From NCBI RefSeq assembly GCF_039539485.1, contig NZ_BAABDF010000007.1:744001-808000 (forward strand): DNA of 64,000 nucleotides, read 5' to 3'. The translations under genes and the position numbers were made by a program. Below are positions 23,945-32,678 of the stretch, piece after piece. This stretch comes from Celeribacter arenosi (lineage in GTDB: Bacteria; Pseudomonadota; Alphaproteobacteria; Rhodobacterales; Rhodobacteraceae). The stretch's first letter is position 1. Every line of letters starts with the position of its first letter. The notes beneath the pieces are model-generated. The model was not told the DNA's origin, searched no databases, and saw nothing but the letters and a program-made list of their open reading frames with translations.

Positions 23945-25243
23945 TTAGCCGCGGTCTTCGACGTTGCGGTATTCGCGCGCGTTTGCACCTGTGTAGAGCT
24001 GACGCGGGCGACCGATTTTCATCGCCGGATCCTCGATCATCTCTTTCCACTGCGAAATCCAGCCGATGGTACGCGAGAGCGCGAAGATCGGTGTGAACAT
24101 CGAGGTCGGGAAACCCATCGCTTCGAGAATGATGCCCGAATAGAAATCGACGTTCGGGAACAGTTTCTTCTCTGCGAAATACGGATCGGCCAATGCGGCC
24201 TTTTCGAGTTCCTTGGCAACCTGCAGCGTCGGGTTGTTCTCCACGCCGAGCAGTTCGAGAACCTCGTCTGCGGACTGCTTCATCACCTTCGCACGCGGGT
24301 CAAAGTTTTTGTAAACGCGGTGGCCAAAGCCCATCAGACGGAACGGATCGTTCTTATCCTTAGCGCGGGCGATGAATTCGGGAATGCGATCCACGGTGCC
24401 GATTTCGCGCAGCATTTCCAGACACGCCTGGTTTGCGCCGCCGTGAGCAGGACCCCAAAGGCAGGCAATGCCCGCCGCGATACAGGCGAACGGGTTCGCA
24501 CCCGAAGAGGACGCCAGACGCACAGTCGATGTAGACGCGTTCTGTTCGTGGTCGGCGTGCAGCGTAAAGATACGGTCCATCGCGCGGCTGAGGATCGGGT
24601 TCACCTCATATTCCTCTGCAGGAACAGAGAAACACATGCGCAGGAAATTGGCCGCGTAGTCGAGATCGTTGCGCGGATACACGAAAGGCTGGCCGATGGT
24701 GTATTTATAAGCCATCGCCGCAAGCGTCGGCATTTTCGCGATCAGACGGATCGTCGCGACCTCACGCTGCCACGGATCGTTGATGTCGATGGAGTCGTGG
24801 TAGAAGGCGGACATGGCGCCGACGACACCGACCATGATGGCCATCGGGTGCGCGTCGCGGCGGAAGCCGGTGAAGAACCGGTGCATCTGCTCGTGGACCA
24901 TGGTGTGATTTGTCACGCGGCACTCGAAATCTTCCATCTGGGCGGCCGTTGGCAGTTCACCGTAGAGAAGGAGGTAGCACACTTCCAGAAAGTGGGATTT
25001 TTCGGCCAAATCGCCAATCGGATAGCCGCGGTGCAGCAAAATGCCTTCTTCACCGTCGATGTAGGTAATCGAGCTGTCGCAGGACGCGGTAGAGGTAAAG
25101 CCCGGATCGTAGGTGAACACGCCCGCATTGGCGTAGAGTTTGCGGATATCGATGACGTCAGGACCGACAGTCGGCGTAAAGATCGGAAGCTCGTGGCTCT
25201 CTCCGTTAATCGTCAGGGTCGCGGTTTTCTGGGTGTCTGCCAT
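23945..25243 (-). CDS. gltA: Citrate synthase
   Basis: GltA condenses oxaloacetate and acetyl-CoA at the entry of the TCA cycle. The 432-aa product is the type II hexameric form common in proteobacteria. Visible motifs include GYPIGDLAEKSHFLEVCYLL, the catalytic histidine regions (ADHEQNASTSTVRL and MGFGHRVYKNFDPRA) and the final catalytic aspartate (FPNVDFYSG). ATG 25243 (MADTQKTATLTING) follows GGAACGACC. The next gene upstream on the same strand is gltX, ending 261 bp away; that gap is promoter territory without a clear terminator. Confidence 0.97.
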   Translation of the reverse strand: MADTQKTATLTINGESHELPIFTPTVGPDVIDIRKLYANAGVFTYDPGFTSTASCDSSITYIDGEEGILLHRGYPIGDLAEKSHFLEVCYLLLYGELPTAAQMEDFECRVTNHTMVHEQMHRFFTGFRRDAHPMAIMVGVVGAMSAFYHDSIDINDPWQREVATIRLIAKMPTLAAMAYKYTIGQPFVYPRNDLDYAANFLRMCFSVPAEEYEVNPILSRAMDRIFTLHADHEQNASTSTVRLASSSGANPFACIAAGIACLWGPAHGGANQACLEMLREIGTVDRIPEFIARAKDKNDPFRLMGFGHRVYKNFDPRAKVMKQSADEVLELLGVENNPTLQVAKELEKAALADPYFAEKKLFPNVDFYSGIILEAMGFPTSMFTPIFALSRTIGWISQWKEMIEDPAMKIGRPRQLYTGANAREYRNVEDRG

Positions 25244-25504
25244 GGTCGTTCCTTCGGTTTGCGACGGCCTCGCGCCATGGGCGCGGGTGCGTCGTATTGA
25301 GGTCAGTTGGTCGCCCAGTTCACCGGACGACATCTGCAGGCGTGTGCGGCGCGGGGCCGCAATTTAATAATGACATAAAGGGGTTAGCGCCCGTTCCTGC
25401 CATATGTACCCGCCGAAGCTATTTGCGCTGCGGCCGAATTCTTTACACTGACAATTCCGATTGTCCCGGGCGCATGCCGCCGGTCCTGACACGAGGCGGG
25501 CCGG

Positions 25505-26923
25505 TTATTCGGCTGTGCCTAGCGCGCGGAACGCAGCAATGCGGGTGAGTGTTTCTTCACGGCCCAGCACCATCATCATGTCCAGAACACTCGGTGTTGC
25601 CGTACGACCGGCCAGTGCCGCGCGGAGCGGTCCGGCAACCTTGCCGAAGCCGATGTCGCGGGCCTCCATGACCATGCCGACGGCGCTCTCCAGAGCGTCG
25701 CGCTCCCAGCTAGCACTTTGCAGGTGCGGCGTCAATTCATCCAGTATACCGTTGGATACCGAGCCTGCCAGAGCCGCAGCTTTTTCGTCATAGTCGAACG
25801 GGAGATCGATGATCGAAAAACGTGCTTTTTCAATGATTTGCCCGAATGTCTTCGCAGAGCCTTTGATCGAAGACATCGCGTCGGCCAATCTTCCTTTTTG
25901 CGAAATGCTCAATGCAGGTGCATCAATTGCGCTCAGATAGTCCTCAAGCTCGGCCATGATTGCGCTATCACCCATCACCGACAGGTGCTGACCGCTGATG
26001 TTTTCCAACTTTTTGGTGTCAAACCGCGCCGGCGCTTTATTGATTCCATCCAGATCGAACCATTCTTTCGCCTGATCGTCGGAAAAGAATTCGTCATCCC
26101 CATGGCTCCACCCCAAACGGGCGAGGTAGTTGCGCATCGCCTGCGCAGGGTAGCCGAGCGCCTGATATTCCTTCACACCCGTGGCACCGTGCCGTTTCGA
26201 CATCTTCTTGCCGTCCGGCCCGAAAATCAGCGGGATATGCGCATAGACCGGCAACGGCCAATCCATCGCGGCATAGATCAACATCTGGCGCGCAGCATTA
26301 TTGAGGTGGTCGTCGCCGCGGATCACATGGGTCACCCCCATGTCGTGATCGTCCACAACCACGGCCAGCATATAGGTCGGCGTTCCGTCAGAGCGCAGCA
26401 CGATCATATCGTCGAGCTGGTCGTTGCGGATCGTCACATCGCCCTGAACGCGGTCGGCGATCACGGTGACCCCCTCGCGCGGCGCTTTCACGCGGATCAC
26501 ATAGGGCGCGTCGGGGTGGGTGGCAGGATCGGCGTCGCGCCAAGGCGAGCGGTAGAGCGTGCTTTCGCCAGCCGCACGGGCGGATTCGCGGAAAGCTTCG
26601 ATTTCTTCCTGCGTCGCAAAACATTTATAGGCCGCACCAGAGGCCAACATCGCCTCCGCCACCTCTTTGTGGCGTGGAGCGCGGTCAAACTGGCTCACCG
26701 CGTCGCCATCATAATCGAGGCCCAGCCACGCCATCCCGTCCAGAATGCCCTGCGTTGCCTCGGGCGTTGATCGCGCGCGGTCCGTGTCCTCGATACGCAG
26801 CAGGAATTTCCCCCCGCGACCCCGTGCATAGAGCCAGTTGAACAGGGCGGTCCGCGCCGTGCCGATGTGCATGTCTCCGGTCGGCGAGGGGGCGATACGA
26901 GTGACGACGGGGAGATCGGACAT
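25505..26923 (-). CDS. gltX: Glutamate--tRNA ligase
   Basis: The 472-aa enzyme charges tRNA(Glu) with glutamate. The class I signatures are present: SPTGDMHIGTARTALFNW (HIGH-like) near the N-terminus and KKMSKRHG (KMSKS-like) in the middle. The length fits a full bacterial GltX with an anticodon-binding C-terminus. The start lies close to, and divergent from, comEC, with only about 60 bp between. A second gltX copy is common in alphaproteobacteria; this one cannot be ranked here. Confidence 0.96.
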   Translation of the reverse strand: MSDLPVVTRIAPSPTGDMHIGTARTALFNWLYARGRGGKFLLRIEDTDRARSTPEATQGILDGMAWLGLDYDGDAVSQFDRAPRHKEVAEAMLASGAAYKCFATQEEIEAFRESARAAGESTLYRSPWRDADPATHPDAPYVIRVKAPREGVTVIADRVQGDVTIRNDQLDDMIVLRSDGTPTYMLAVVVDDHDMGVTHVIRGDDHLNNAARQMLIYAAMDWPLPVYAHIPLIFGPDGKKMSKRHGATGVKEYQALGYPAQAMRNYLARLGWSHGDDEFFSDDQAKEWFDLDGINKAPARFDTKKLENISGQHLSVMGDSAIMAELEDYLSAIDAPALSISQKGRLADAMSSIKGSAKTFGQIIEKARFSIIDLPFDYDEKAAALAGSVSNGILDELTPHLQSASWERDALESAVGMVMEARDIGFGKVAGPLRAALAGRTATPSVLDMMMVLGREETLTRIAAFRALGTAE

Positions 26924-26982
26924 ACGGTGATTAACCCTTTGCTAACCATGGTGGTGGATGATTGTCGCGGCAGGTCTACGGG

Positions 26983-29154
26983 ATGGCGGAAAAGGACACA
27001 AGAGTGCGCCCCCTTACCACAGCAGCGCTCATTCTACTCGACGGTCTCGACGCACAGCGAGGGCGTCTATTCCTGTGGCTGCCGATTATGCTCGCCATGG
27101 GGATCGGCCTGTTCTTTTTGCTCCCCTTGGAACCGTCCCGTGCGACGCTCTGGATTGCCGCCGCATGCACTCTGGCGGGCGCGCTCCTCGCATGGCGGTT
27201 GCCCGGATATGTGGCCCCCCCGCTCATCGCGCTCCTCGCCATCGGCATCGGGTTTTCCGTCGCCGGACTGCGCACCCATCTGATCGGCGAACCGGTTCTG
27301 ACATTTCGCTATTACGGCCCCGTCGAAGGCCGCGTGATCAAAATCGACCGCTCTGCCTCTGACGCGTTGCGCCTGACCTTTGACCAAGTCACCCTGCGCA
27401 ACATGGCCCCTGAGCGTACGCCAAAGCGCGTGCGCATTTCGCTCCATGGCGATCAAACCGGCTTTACGCCGGAACCTGGCATGCGGCTCGCGCTCACCGG
27501 ACATTTGTCACCGCCCTCTGGCCCAACCGAACCCGGCGGGTTCGATTTCCAACGTATGGCGTGGTTCGATCAACTCGGCGCGGTCGGCTATACACGGGTT
27601 CCGGTGCTGCGCGCCGGCCCCACCGATGAAGGTGCGCTGCTCTTGGTGCACCGCGTGCGCCAGCGCCTGTCCAACCATCTCCAAGCCGCCATCGGCGGGC
27701 AGGAAGGGGCCTTTGCCGCCGCCATTCTCACCGGCGACCGCGCCGGTATTTCCGAGGAGACCGCAGAATCCCTGCGCGCCGCCAACCTGTCGCATTTGCT
27801 CGCCATCTCCGGCCTGCACATGGGGCTGCTGACCGGCGCTGTTTTCTTTGCCCTGCGTGTCGCGCTAACCCTGATCCCCGGCGCAGCGCTGCACTGGCCG
27901 ATCAAGAAATACGCCGCACTCGGCGCGCTCGCAGCAGGGGCCTTTTACCTCGCTCTTTCAGGCGCCAATGTCGCAACCGAGCGCGCCTTTATTATGGTCG
28001 CGATCATGCTGGCCGCCGTCCTCGTAGACCGGCAGGCCATATCTCTGCACTCGGTCGCTCTCGCCGCGCTTACCATCCTGCTGTTGCACCCCGAGGTGCT
28101 CACCGAGCCGGGGTTCCAGATGTCTTTTGCGGCGACCACCGCATTGGTCACGGTGTTTGGCGTGTCGCGACGGTTGAATTTCATGGCGACATGGCCCGCC
28201 TGGCTGCGCATGTTCGTGACCTTGGTCATGTCCTCCGCCGTCGCCGGAATCGCCACCGCGCCGGTGGCCGCCGCCCATTTTAACCGCATTGCCGACTACG
28301 GATTGGTGGCCAACCTGTTCACCGTTCCCTTGATGGGCGCCCTCATCATGCCCGCCGCATTGGCCGCTCTCGTCCTTGCCCCGTTGGGCCTGTCGAACCT
28401 GGCGTTCTTGGTGATGAAACCTGCTATCGCATGGATCCTCGTGGTCGCAGAAACCGTGTCCGGCTGGGGCGGTTCGGTCACTCGGCTGGCCTCCCCGGCA
28501 CCCGAAACCCTGCCGCTCATCGCGCTTGGAAGCCTGTTTGTCATTCTGTGGCGGGGGCGGTGGCAGAGATTGGGCCTGATCCCCGTGATGGCGGGGTTTC
28601 TGCTGTGGTCCATGCAGGGGCGTCCCGATCTGCTCGTCTCCGGTGATGGTGGCCTCGTCGGTCGGATGGGCCCCGAAGGTCGCGTGCTCTCCAAACCGAA
28701 GGGAAGTGGTTTTGCTGCCCTCACTTGGCTCGAAAACGACGGCGATTTGCCGGTGCAGGCGCGGGCCGCCGAACGCGTCGCTGTGGCGCTGCACCTCGGC
28801 GATATTCGCGTCGCCCATGTCACAGGGCGGGGGTGGCAGGAGCGCGTTGATGCGGCATGCGGACCCCATGACATCGTGATCGTCAATCAGATGTGGGAGG
28901 GGCCCATGCCCCGCGATTGCCTCCTGATTGACGAGAATTCCCTGCGCAAAAGCGGTGCACTCGCCTTTTCGCTCGCCGGTGAAAACGTGGTCCTCGATAC
29001 AGCCTATGCCACTGCGGGCACGCGCCTTTGGAACACGCCCGCCTTGCGTGGATCACGTGCAACGGATGCCCGATCCGCGCGCGCCCAGCAGGGCAAAGAG
29101 GCCGCACGGCGCATTCTCACACCGACATCGATCCGTCTGGCAGATCGCAAATAG
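26983..29154 (+). CDS. comEC: ComEC/Rec2 family DNA-uptake channel
   Basis: ComEC passes single-stranded DNA across the inner membrane during transformation; in R. capsulatus it is also needed to take up gene-transfer-agent DNA. The 723-aa product has the N-terminal DUF4131-like OB region (about residues 45-190) and the competence domain with its many helices (SHLLAISGLHMGLLTGAVFF is the family's hallmark). The C-terminal part (from about 550) is short and has no metallo-beta-lactamase motif. I take ATG 26983; a TTG at 26962 is possible. Divergent from gltX and convergent with lexA. Confidence 0.9.
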   Translation: MAEKDTRVRPLTTAALILLDGLDAQRGRLFLWLPIMLAMGIGLFFLLPLEPSRATLWIAAACTLAGALLAWRLPGYVAPPLIALLAIGIGFSVAGLRTHLIGEPVLTFRYYGPVEGRVIKIDRSASDALRLTFDQVTLRNMAPERTPKRVRISLHGDQTGFTPEPGMRLALTGHLSPPSGPTEPGGFDFQRMAWFDQLGAVGYTRVPVLRAGPTDEGALLLVHRVRQRLSNHLQAAIGGQEGAFAAAILTGDRAGISEETAESLRAANLSHLLAISGLHMGLLTGAVFFALRVALTLIPGAALHWPIKKYAALGALAAGAFYLALSGANVATERAFIMVAIMLAAVLVDRQAISLHSVALAALTILLLHPEVLTEPGFQMSFAATTALVTVFGVSRRLNFMATWPAWLRMFVTLVMSSAVAGIATAPVAAAHFNRIADYGLVANLFTVPLMGALIMPAALAALVLAPLGLSNLAFLVMKPAIAWILVVAETVSGWGGSVTRLASPAPETLPLIALGSLFVILWRGRWQRLGLIPVMAGFLLWSMQGRPDLLVSGDGGLVGRMGPEGRVLSKPKGSGFAALTWLENDGDLPVQARAAERVAVALHLGDIRVAHVTGRGWQERVDAACGPHDIVIVNQMWEGPMPRDCLLIDENSLRKSGALAFSLAGENVVLDTAYATAGTRLWNTPALRGSRATDARSARAQQGKEAARRILTPTSIRLADRK

Positions 29155-29212
29155 AAACCGCCGCGCAACCCGAAGGCACGCGGCAGCATCAAAATCAAAT
29201 TGTCAGTCGCGA

Positions 29213-29917
29213 TCAGTAGCTGCGGATCAGGCCGACCAGCTTTCCCTGAACTTCGACATTCTCGGCAGGCAGGATCCGTGTCTCAAAGGCAGGGTTCGCC
29301 GCCTCGAGCGCCACCATCCCGCCGGTGCGGCGATAGCGTTTCAATGTCGTTTCATAGCCTTCGACCATCGCCACGACGATATCGCCATCCGACACGCTGG
29401 AGGTTTCGCGGATCACCACGATGTCGCCGTGGTTGATACCGGCCTCGATCATGGATTCGCCTTTGACTTCGAGCGCGTAGTGATTGCCGCGCCCCGATAG
29501 CATCGACCCCGGAACGGCGACCTGGTTGGTGGCATCTTCGATAGCTTCGATGGGCACACCGGCGGCGATTTTACCCATGATTTGCAGGTTCACGGCCTCG
29601 ATTGTCGCAACTTCCATAGCGCGCGCGGGGGGCGGGCTGCTGGGGCGGTCGCCCTCGATCACACGCGGGGAAAAACCGCCATGCGTGGCGTTACCGCCGA
29701 GGCTTTCGGGGAGTTTAACGATTTCGATCGCACGGGCACGGTGGGCGAGGCGGCGGATAAAGCCACGCTCCTCAAGCGCCGTAATCAGACGGTGGATGCC
29801 CGATTTCGACCGCAGGTCCAACGCCTCTTTCATCTCGTCGAAAGAGGGCGGCACGCCATCACGGTTCATGCGGGTGTTGATGAATTCCAAAAGTTGGAGT
29901 TGCTTTTTCGTCAGCAT
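29213..29917 (-). CDS. lexA: LexA repressor
   Basis: LexA represses SOS genes until RecA-stimulated self-cleavage. The 234-aa product has an N-terminal winged helix (DGVPPSFDEMKEALDLRSKS), the Ala-Gly cleavage bond at A119-G120 (KIAAGVPIEA), catalytic S155 (GESMIEAG) and K193 (TTLKRYRR). ATG 29917 is preceded by GAGGAGCG; the open frame continues to 30100 but is not LexA-like. A series of SOS half-sites stands 134-169 bp upstream, supporting autoregulation. It lies last in the trpC-moaC-moeA-lexA series, with 263 bp separating it from moeA. Confidence 0.97.
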   Translation of the reverse strand: MLTKKQLQLLEFINTRMNRDGVPPSFDEMKEALDLRSKSGIHRLITALEERGFIRRLAHRARAIEIVKLPESLGGNATHGGFSPRVIEGDRPSSPPPARAMEVATIEAVNLQIMGKIAAGVPIEAIEDATNQVAVPGSMLSGRGNHYALEVKGESMIEAGINHGDIVVIRETSSVSDGDIVVAMVEGYETTLKRYRRTGGMVALEAANPAFETRILPAENVEVQGKLVGLIRSY

Positions 29918-30050
29918 CTGCTCGCTCCTCGCCGCCGGGCCGCAGTAGGTTACGGTTTGGCGGATCATTGTTATTTTTCGCAACGGGTCAGGTTTGGTCG
30001 GGTTGAGCCGAAGGTCGAGACCCGCAGCAACCCGGACAATCCGTCGGCTA

Positions 30051-30086
30051 GTTCCGTTTTGTTCTGACAATGTTCTACCCACGTTC
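30051..30086. promoter_or_regulatory. SOS box array upstream of lexA
   Basis: Four GTTC half-sites lie at 30051, 30061, 30072 and 30083. Two overlapping perfect alphaproteobacterial SOS boxes (GTTC-N7-GTTC) span 30061-30075 and 30072-30086; the first half-site is spaced by N6. The half-sites recur every 10-11 bp, so they face one side of the helix. LexA autorepression is the expected use. Confidence 0.85.
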
Positions 30087-30180
30087 CCTGAATCTGTCAA
30101 CTTTTCTCTCCGCTTACCGGATCAAAGCGATGACGGCGCGTTGTTGGGTTCAGCCTTGGCCTGTGGAGGTTAACAACTGG

Positions 30181-31353
30181 TTAAAACGGGACGTAGTCGA
30201 CCGTCTCACCAGCTTTGCGCGCGCGGTCAAATGGCGGACGTTTAAGCAGAGCGTTTGCATCCGACAGGATCGACATCAGAGAACTGTCCTGACGCTCGAA
30301 AGGGGCGATTTCATTCCCGCTGAGCCGCGCGCGCATGTAATGCTCACGGGGCCCGTTTTCGGAAATGTCCTGCGTGAGAACCGCCGTTAGCGTCGGTGCC
30401 GTCGCAGCGGCCAGTCCCGACAAAACGGCGAGCGCGGGCAGCATGAACAATTGCCCCGTGACCATGGCCGACACCGGATTGCCCGGCAGGCCGAGCATCA
30501 CTGCCTCCCCGAGGCGCCCCGCCATCAGCGGTTTCCCCGGACGCATCGCGATCTTGTAGAACGCCCGATCGAGCCCCAGTTCCTCGGCAACTTTGCCAAC
30601 AATATCGTGATCCCCGACCGAGGCGCCGCCAATGGTCACCACCATGTCGGCCCCTTCAGCCAGCGAGAACACATAGCGCAGGCCATCGGGGTCATCGGGC
30701 GCAATCGGCAACATGCGGGCAATCCCGCCTGCGGCCTCGACCATCGCGGCCAGACCGAAACTGTTCGACGCGATGATTTGCGAGGGACCGGGATCTTCTC
30801 CGGGCATCACCAATTCGTCGCCCGTGGCGATGATCGCAACTTCGGGGCGGCAATAGACCTCTACCTGAGCGATATTCATCGCCGCCAAGAGGGTCACATC
30901 CTGCGGCGTCAGACGGCGCGTCGGTGCGAATGTGTCACCGGCGCTGAAATCCCCACCGGAGGCGCGAATGTTAGTGCCTGCGCCGAGAGGTTCCGTGAGC
31001 GTGATGCGATCGCCGTCGCGTGTGACGTCTTCCTGAATGATGACACGATCCGCACCGGCAGGGACGGGCGCGCCAGTAAAAATGCGCACCGCTTCGCCCG
31101 CGCCAACCGTGTCGAAATACCCGTGCCCCGCAGCGGAGGTGCCAACCACGTCAAAGGAAGCCCCTTCGCCACAATCCGCGTCGCGCACCGCATAACCGTC
31201 CATGGCGGAGGCCGAAAACGGTGGCTGGTCGCGCCGCGCGGTTACCGCAGTGGCCAGAACACGCCCCGCCGCCGCACGCAGCGGCACCGTTTCGCGTCCC
31301 ACCGGCGCACAAAGGTCAAACACCCGTGCCAGCGCTTCCTCAACCGAAATCAT
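30181..31353 (-). CDS. moeA: Molybdopterin molybdotransferase MoeA
   Basis: MoeA inserts molybdate into adenylylated molybdopterin to form molybdenum cofactor. The 390-aa product shows the N-terminal PPFSASAMDGYAVRDAD motif, the IFTGAPVPAGADRVIIQEDV segment, and the C-terminal MoaB/MogA-like VTIGGASVGDHDIV and LPGNPVSAM motifs. Its start codon directly abuts the moaC stop with no spacer, so the two are coupled. lexA follows. Confidence 0.96.
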   Translation of the reverse strand: MISVEEALARVFDLCAPVGRETVPLRAAAGRVLATAVTARRDQPPFSASAMDGYAVRDADCGEGASFDVVGTSAAGHGYFDTVGAGEAVRIFTGAPVPAGADRVIIQEDVTRDGDRITLTEPLGAGTNIRASGGDFSAGDTFAPTRRLTPQDVTLLAAMNIAQVEVYCRPEVAIIATGDELVMPGEDPGPSQIIASNSFGLAAMVEAAGGIARMLPIAPDDPDGLRYVFSLAEGADMVVTIGGASVGDHDIVGKVAEELGLDRAFYKIAMRPGKPLMAGRLGEAVMLGLPGNPVSAMVTGQLFMLPALAVLSGLAAATAPTLTAVLTQDISENGPREHYMRARLSGNEIAPFERQDSSLMSILSDANALLKRPPFDRARKAGETVDYVPF

Positions 31354-31830
31354 CTACTCCGCCTCATAGGTGCCGGATTTGCCGCCCTCTTTGCGCAGCA
31401 GGCGGATACCGGAAATCTCCATGCCCTTTTCGACCGCCTTGAGCATGTCATAGACCGTCAAAGCAGCCACAGAGACCGCCGTAAGCGCCTCCATCTCCAC
31501 ACCGGTCTGACCACAGGTCTTCACCGTCGCAACAATCCGCACCCCGGGCAGGGCGTCGTCAGGCGTGATATCCAGCGTTACTTTGGTCACGGGCAGGGGA
31601 TGGCATAGCGGGATGAGATCGGCGGTCTTTTTGGCCCCCATGATCCCTGCGAGCCGCGCCACACCAAGTACGTCACCCTTTTTGGCCGTGCCTTCGGTGA
31701 TATGGGCCAAAGTCGCGGGCTGCATTTTCACAAACGCCTCTGCGACGGCCACACGGTCACTCACCGGTTTGCCCGAGACATCGACCATATGCGCATGGCC
31801 CTCGGCGTCAAAATGGGTCAGCTCGGCCAT
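31354..31830 (-). CDS. moaC: Cyclic pyranopterin monophosphate synthase MoaC
   Basis: MoaC, together with MoaA, makes cyclic pyranopterin monophosphate, the first molybdopterin intermediate. The 158-aa product has the conserved LIPLCHPLPVTKV motif and GVEMEALTAVSVAALTVYDM, which carry active-site residues, and the KKGDVLGVARLAGI segment. It starts 3 bases after trpC ends and runs straight into moeA. MoaA is not in this window. Confidence 0.96.
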   Translation of the reverse strand: MAELTHFDAEGHAHMVDVSGKPVSDRVAVAEAFVKMQPATLAHITEGTAKKGDVLGVARLAGIMGAKKTADLIPLCHPLPVTKVTLDITPDDALPGVRIVATVKTCGQTGVEMEALTAVSVAALTVYDMLKAVEKGMEISGIRLLRKEGGKSGTYEAE

Positions 31831-31833
31831 GGC

Positions 31834-32637
31834 CTATAGCGCTCCCGACACAGGCGAGGCGATCAGATCGCGCGTCGCAGCAGCAACATCGTCCTGACGC
31901 ATCAGGCTTTCCCCGATCAGGAAACACCGCGCGCCGTATTGCGCCATGTCCGCGAGGTCTTCGCGGGTGAACAGACCGCTCTCACAGACCAGCAACCGCT
32001 CGGGACCGGCCAGACGCGACAACTCGCGCGTGGTGTCGAGCGTCGTCTCGAAGGTCTTGAGATTGCGGTTGTTGATGCCGAGCAGGGGCGATTTGAGCAC
32101 GCTGGCGCGCTCCAATTCCTCGGCGTTATGCACCTCGACGAGCACATCGAGGCCCATCTCCATCGCGGCCGCTTCCAGTTCGAGGGCCTGCGCATCCTCG
32201 ACGGAGGCCATGATGATCAGGATCGCATCCGCCCCCCACGCACGCGCTTCGGCCACCTGATAGGTGTCATACATGAAATCCTTGCGCAGGATCGGCAGCG
32301 ACGTCGCCGCCTTGGCCTGACGCAGAAATTCGGGCGCGCCCTGAAACGATGGCGTGTCTGTGAGAACCGACAGACAAGTCGCGCCACCGGCCTGATAGGC
32401 GGCGGCAATCGCGGGGGGATCGAAATCGGGACGGATGAGACCTTTTGACGGGGAGGCCTTTTTGACCTCCGCGATCAAACCATATCCCACTTTGGATGCA
32501 CCGATCAGCGCGTCTTTAAACCCGCGCGGCGGTTCCTGGGATTTCGCCTTCGCCATAAGGTCGGCCAATGGCACCGCCTCTTTCGCGGCGGCGACTTCTT
32601 CGAGCTTATAGGCTTTTATCTTATCGAGAACTGTCAT
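31834..32637 (-). CDS. trpC: Indole-3-glycerol phosphate synthase
   Basis: TrpC closes the indole ring in tryptophan synthesis. The 267-aa TIM-barrel protein shows the conserved GLIAEVKKASPSKGLI lysine region, LPILRKDFMYDTYQ, and LLGINNRNLKTFET. ATG 32637 (MTVLDKIKAYKLEEV) is chosen; ATG 32640 directly before is equally possible. It heads trpC-moaC-moeA-lexA. Its usual upstream neighbours trpD and trpG lie 7.8 kb away at 40448-42051, separated by a P450, a sensor-regulator pair and a TRAP transporter. Confidence 0.96.
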   Translation of the reverse strand: MTVLDKIKAYKLEEVAAAKEAVPLADLMAKAKSQEPPRGFKDALIGASKVGYGLIAEVKKASPSKGLIRPDFDPPAIAAAYQAGGATCLSVLTDTPSFQGAPEFLRQAKAATSLPILRKDFMYDTYQVAEARAWGADAILIIMASVEDAQALELEAAAMEMGLDVLVEVHNAEELERASVLKSPLLGINNRNLKTFETTLDTTRELSRLAGPERLLVCESGLFTREDLADMAQYGARCFLIGESLMRQDDVAAATRDLIASPVSGAL

Positions 32638-32678
32638 CATGGACGCTTTGGTAGCGCGCGTGTGGACCAAAGAGAAGA

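Noticed and set aside
25244..25504. tRNA or riboswitch between gltA and gltX
   Set aside because: No cloverleaf or conserved riboswitch core could be recognised; treated as promoter region.
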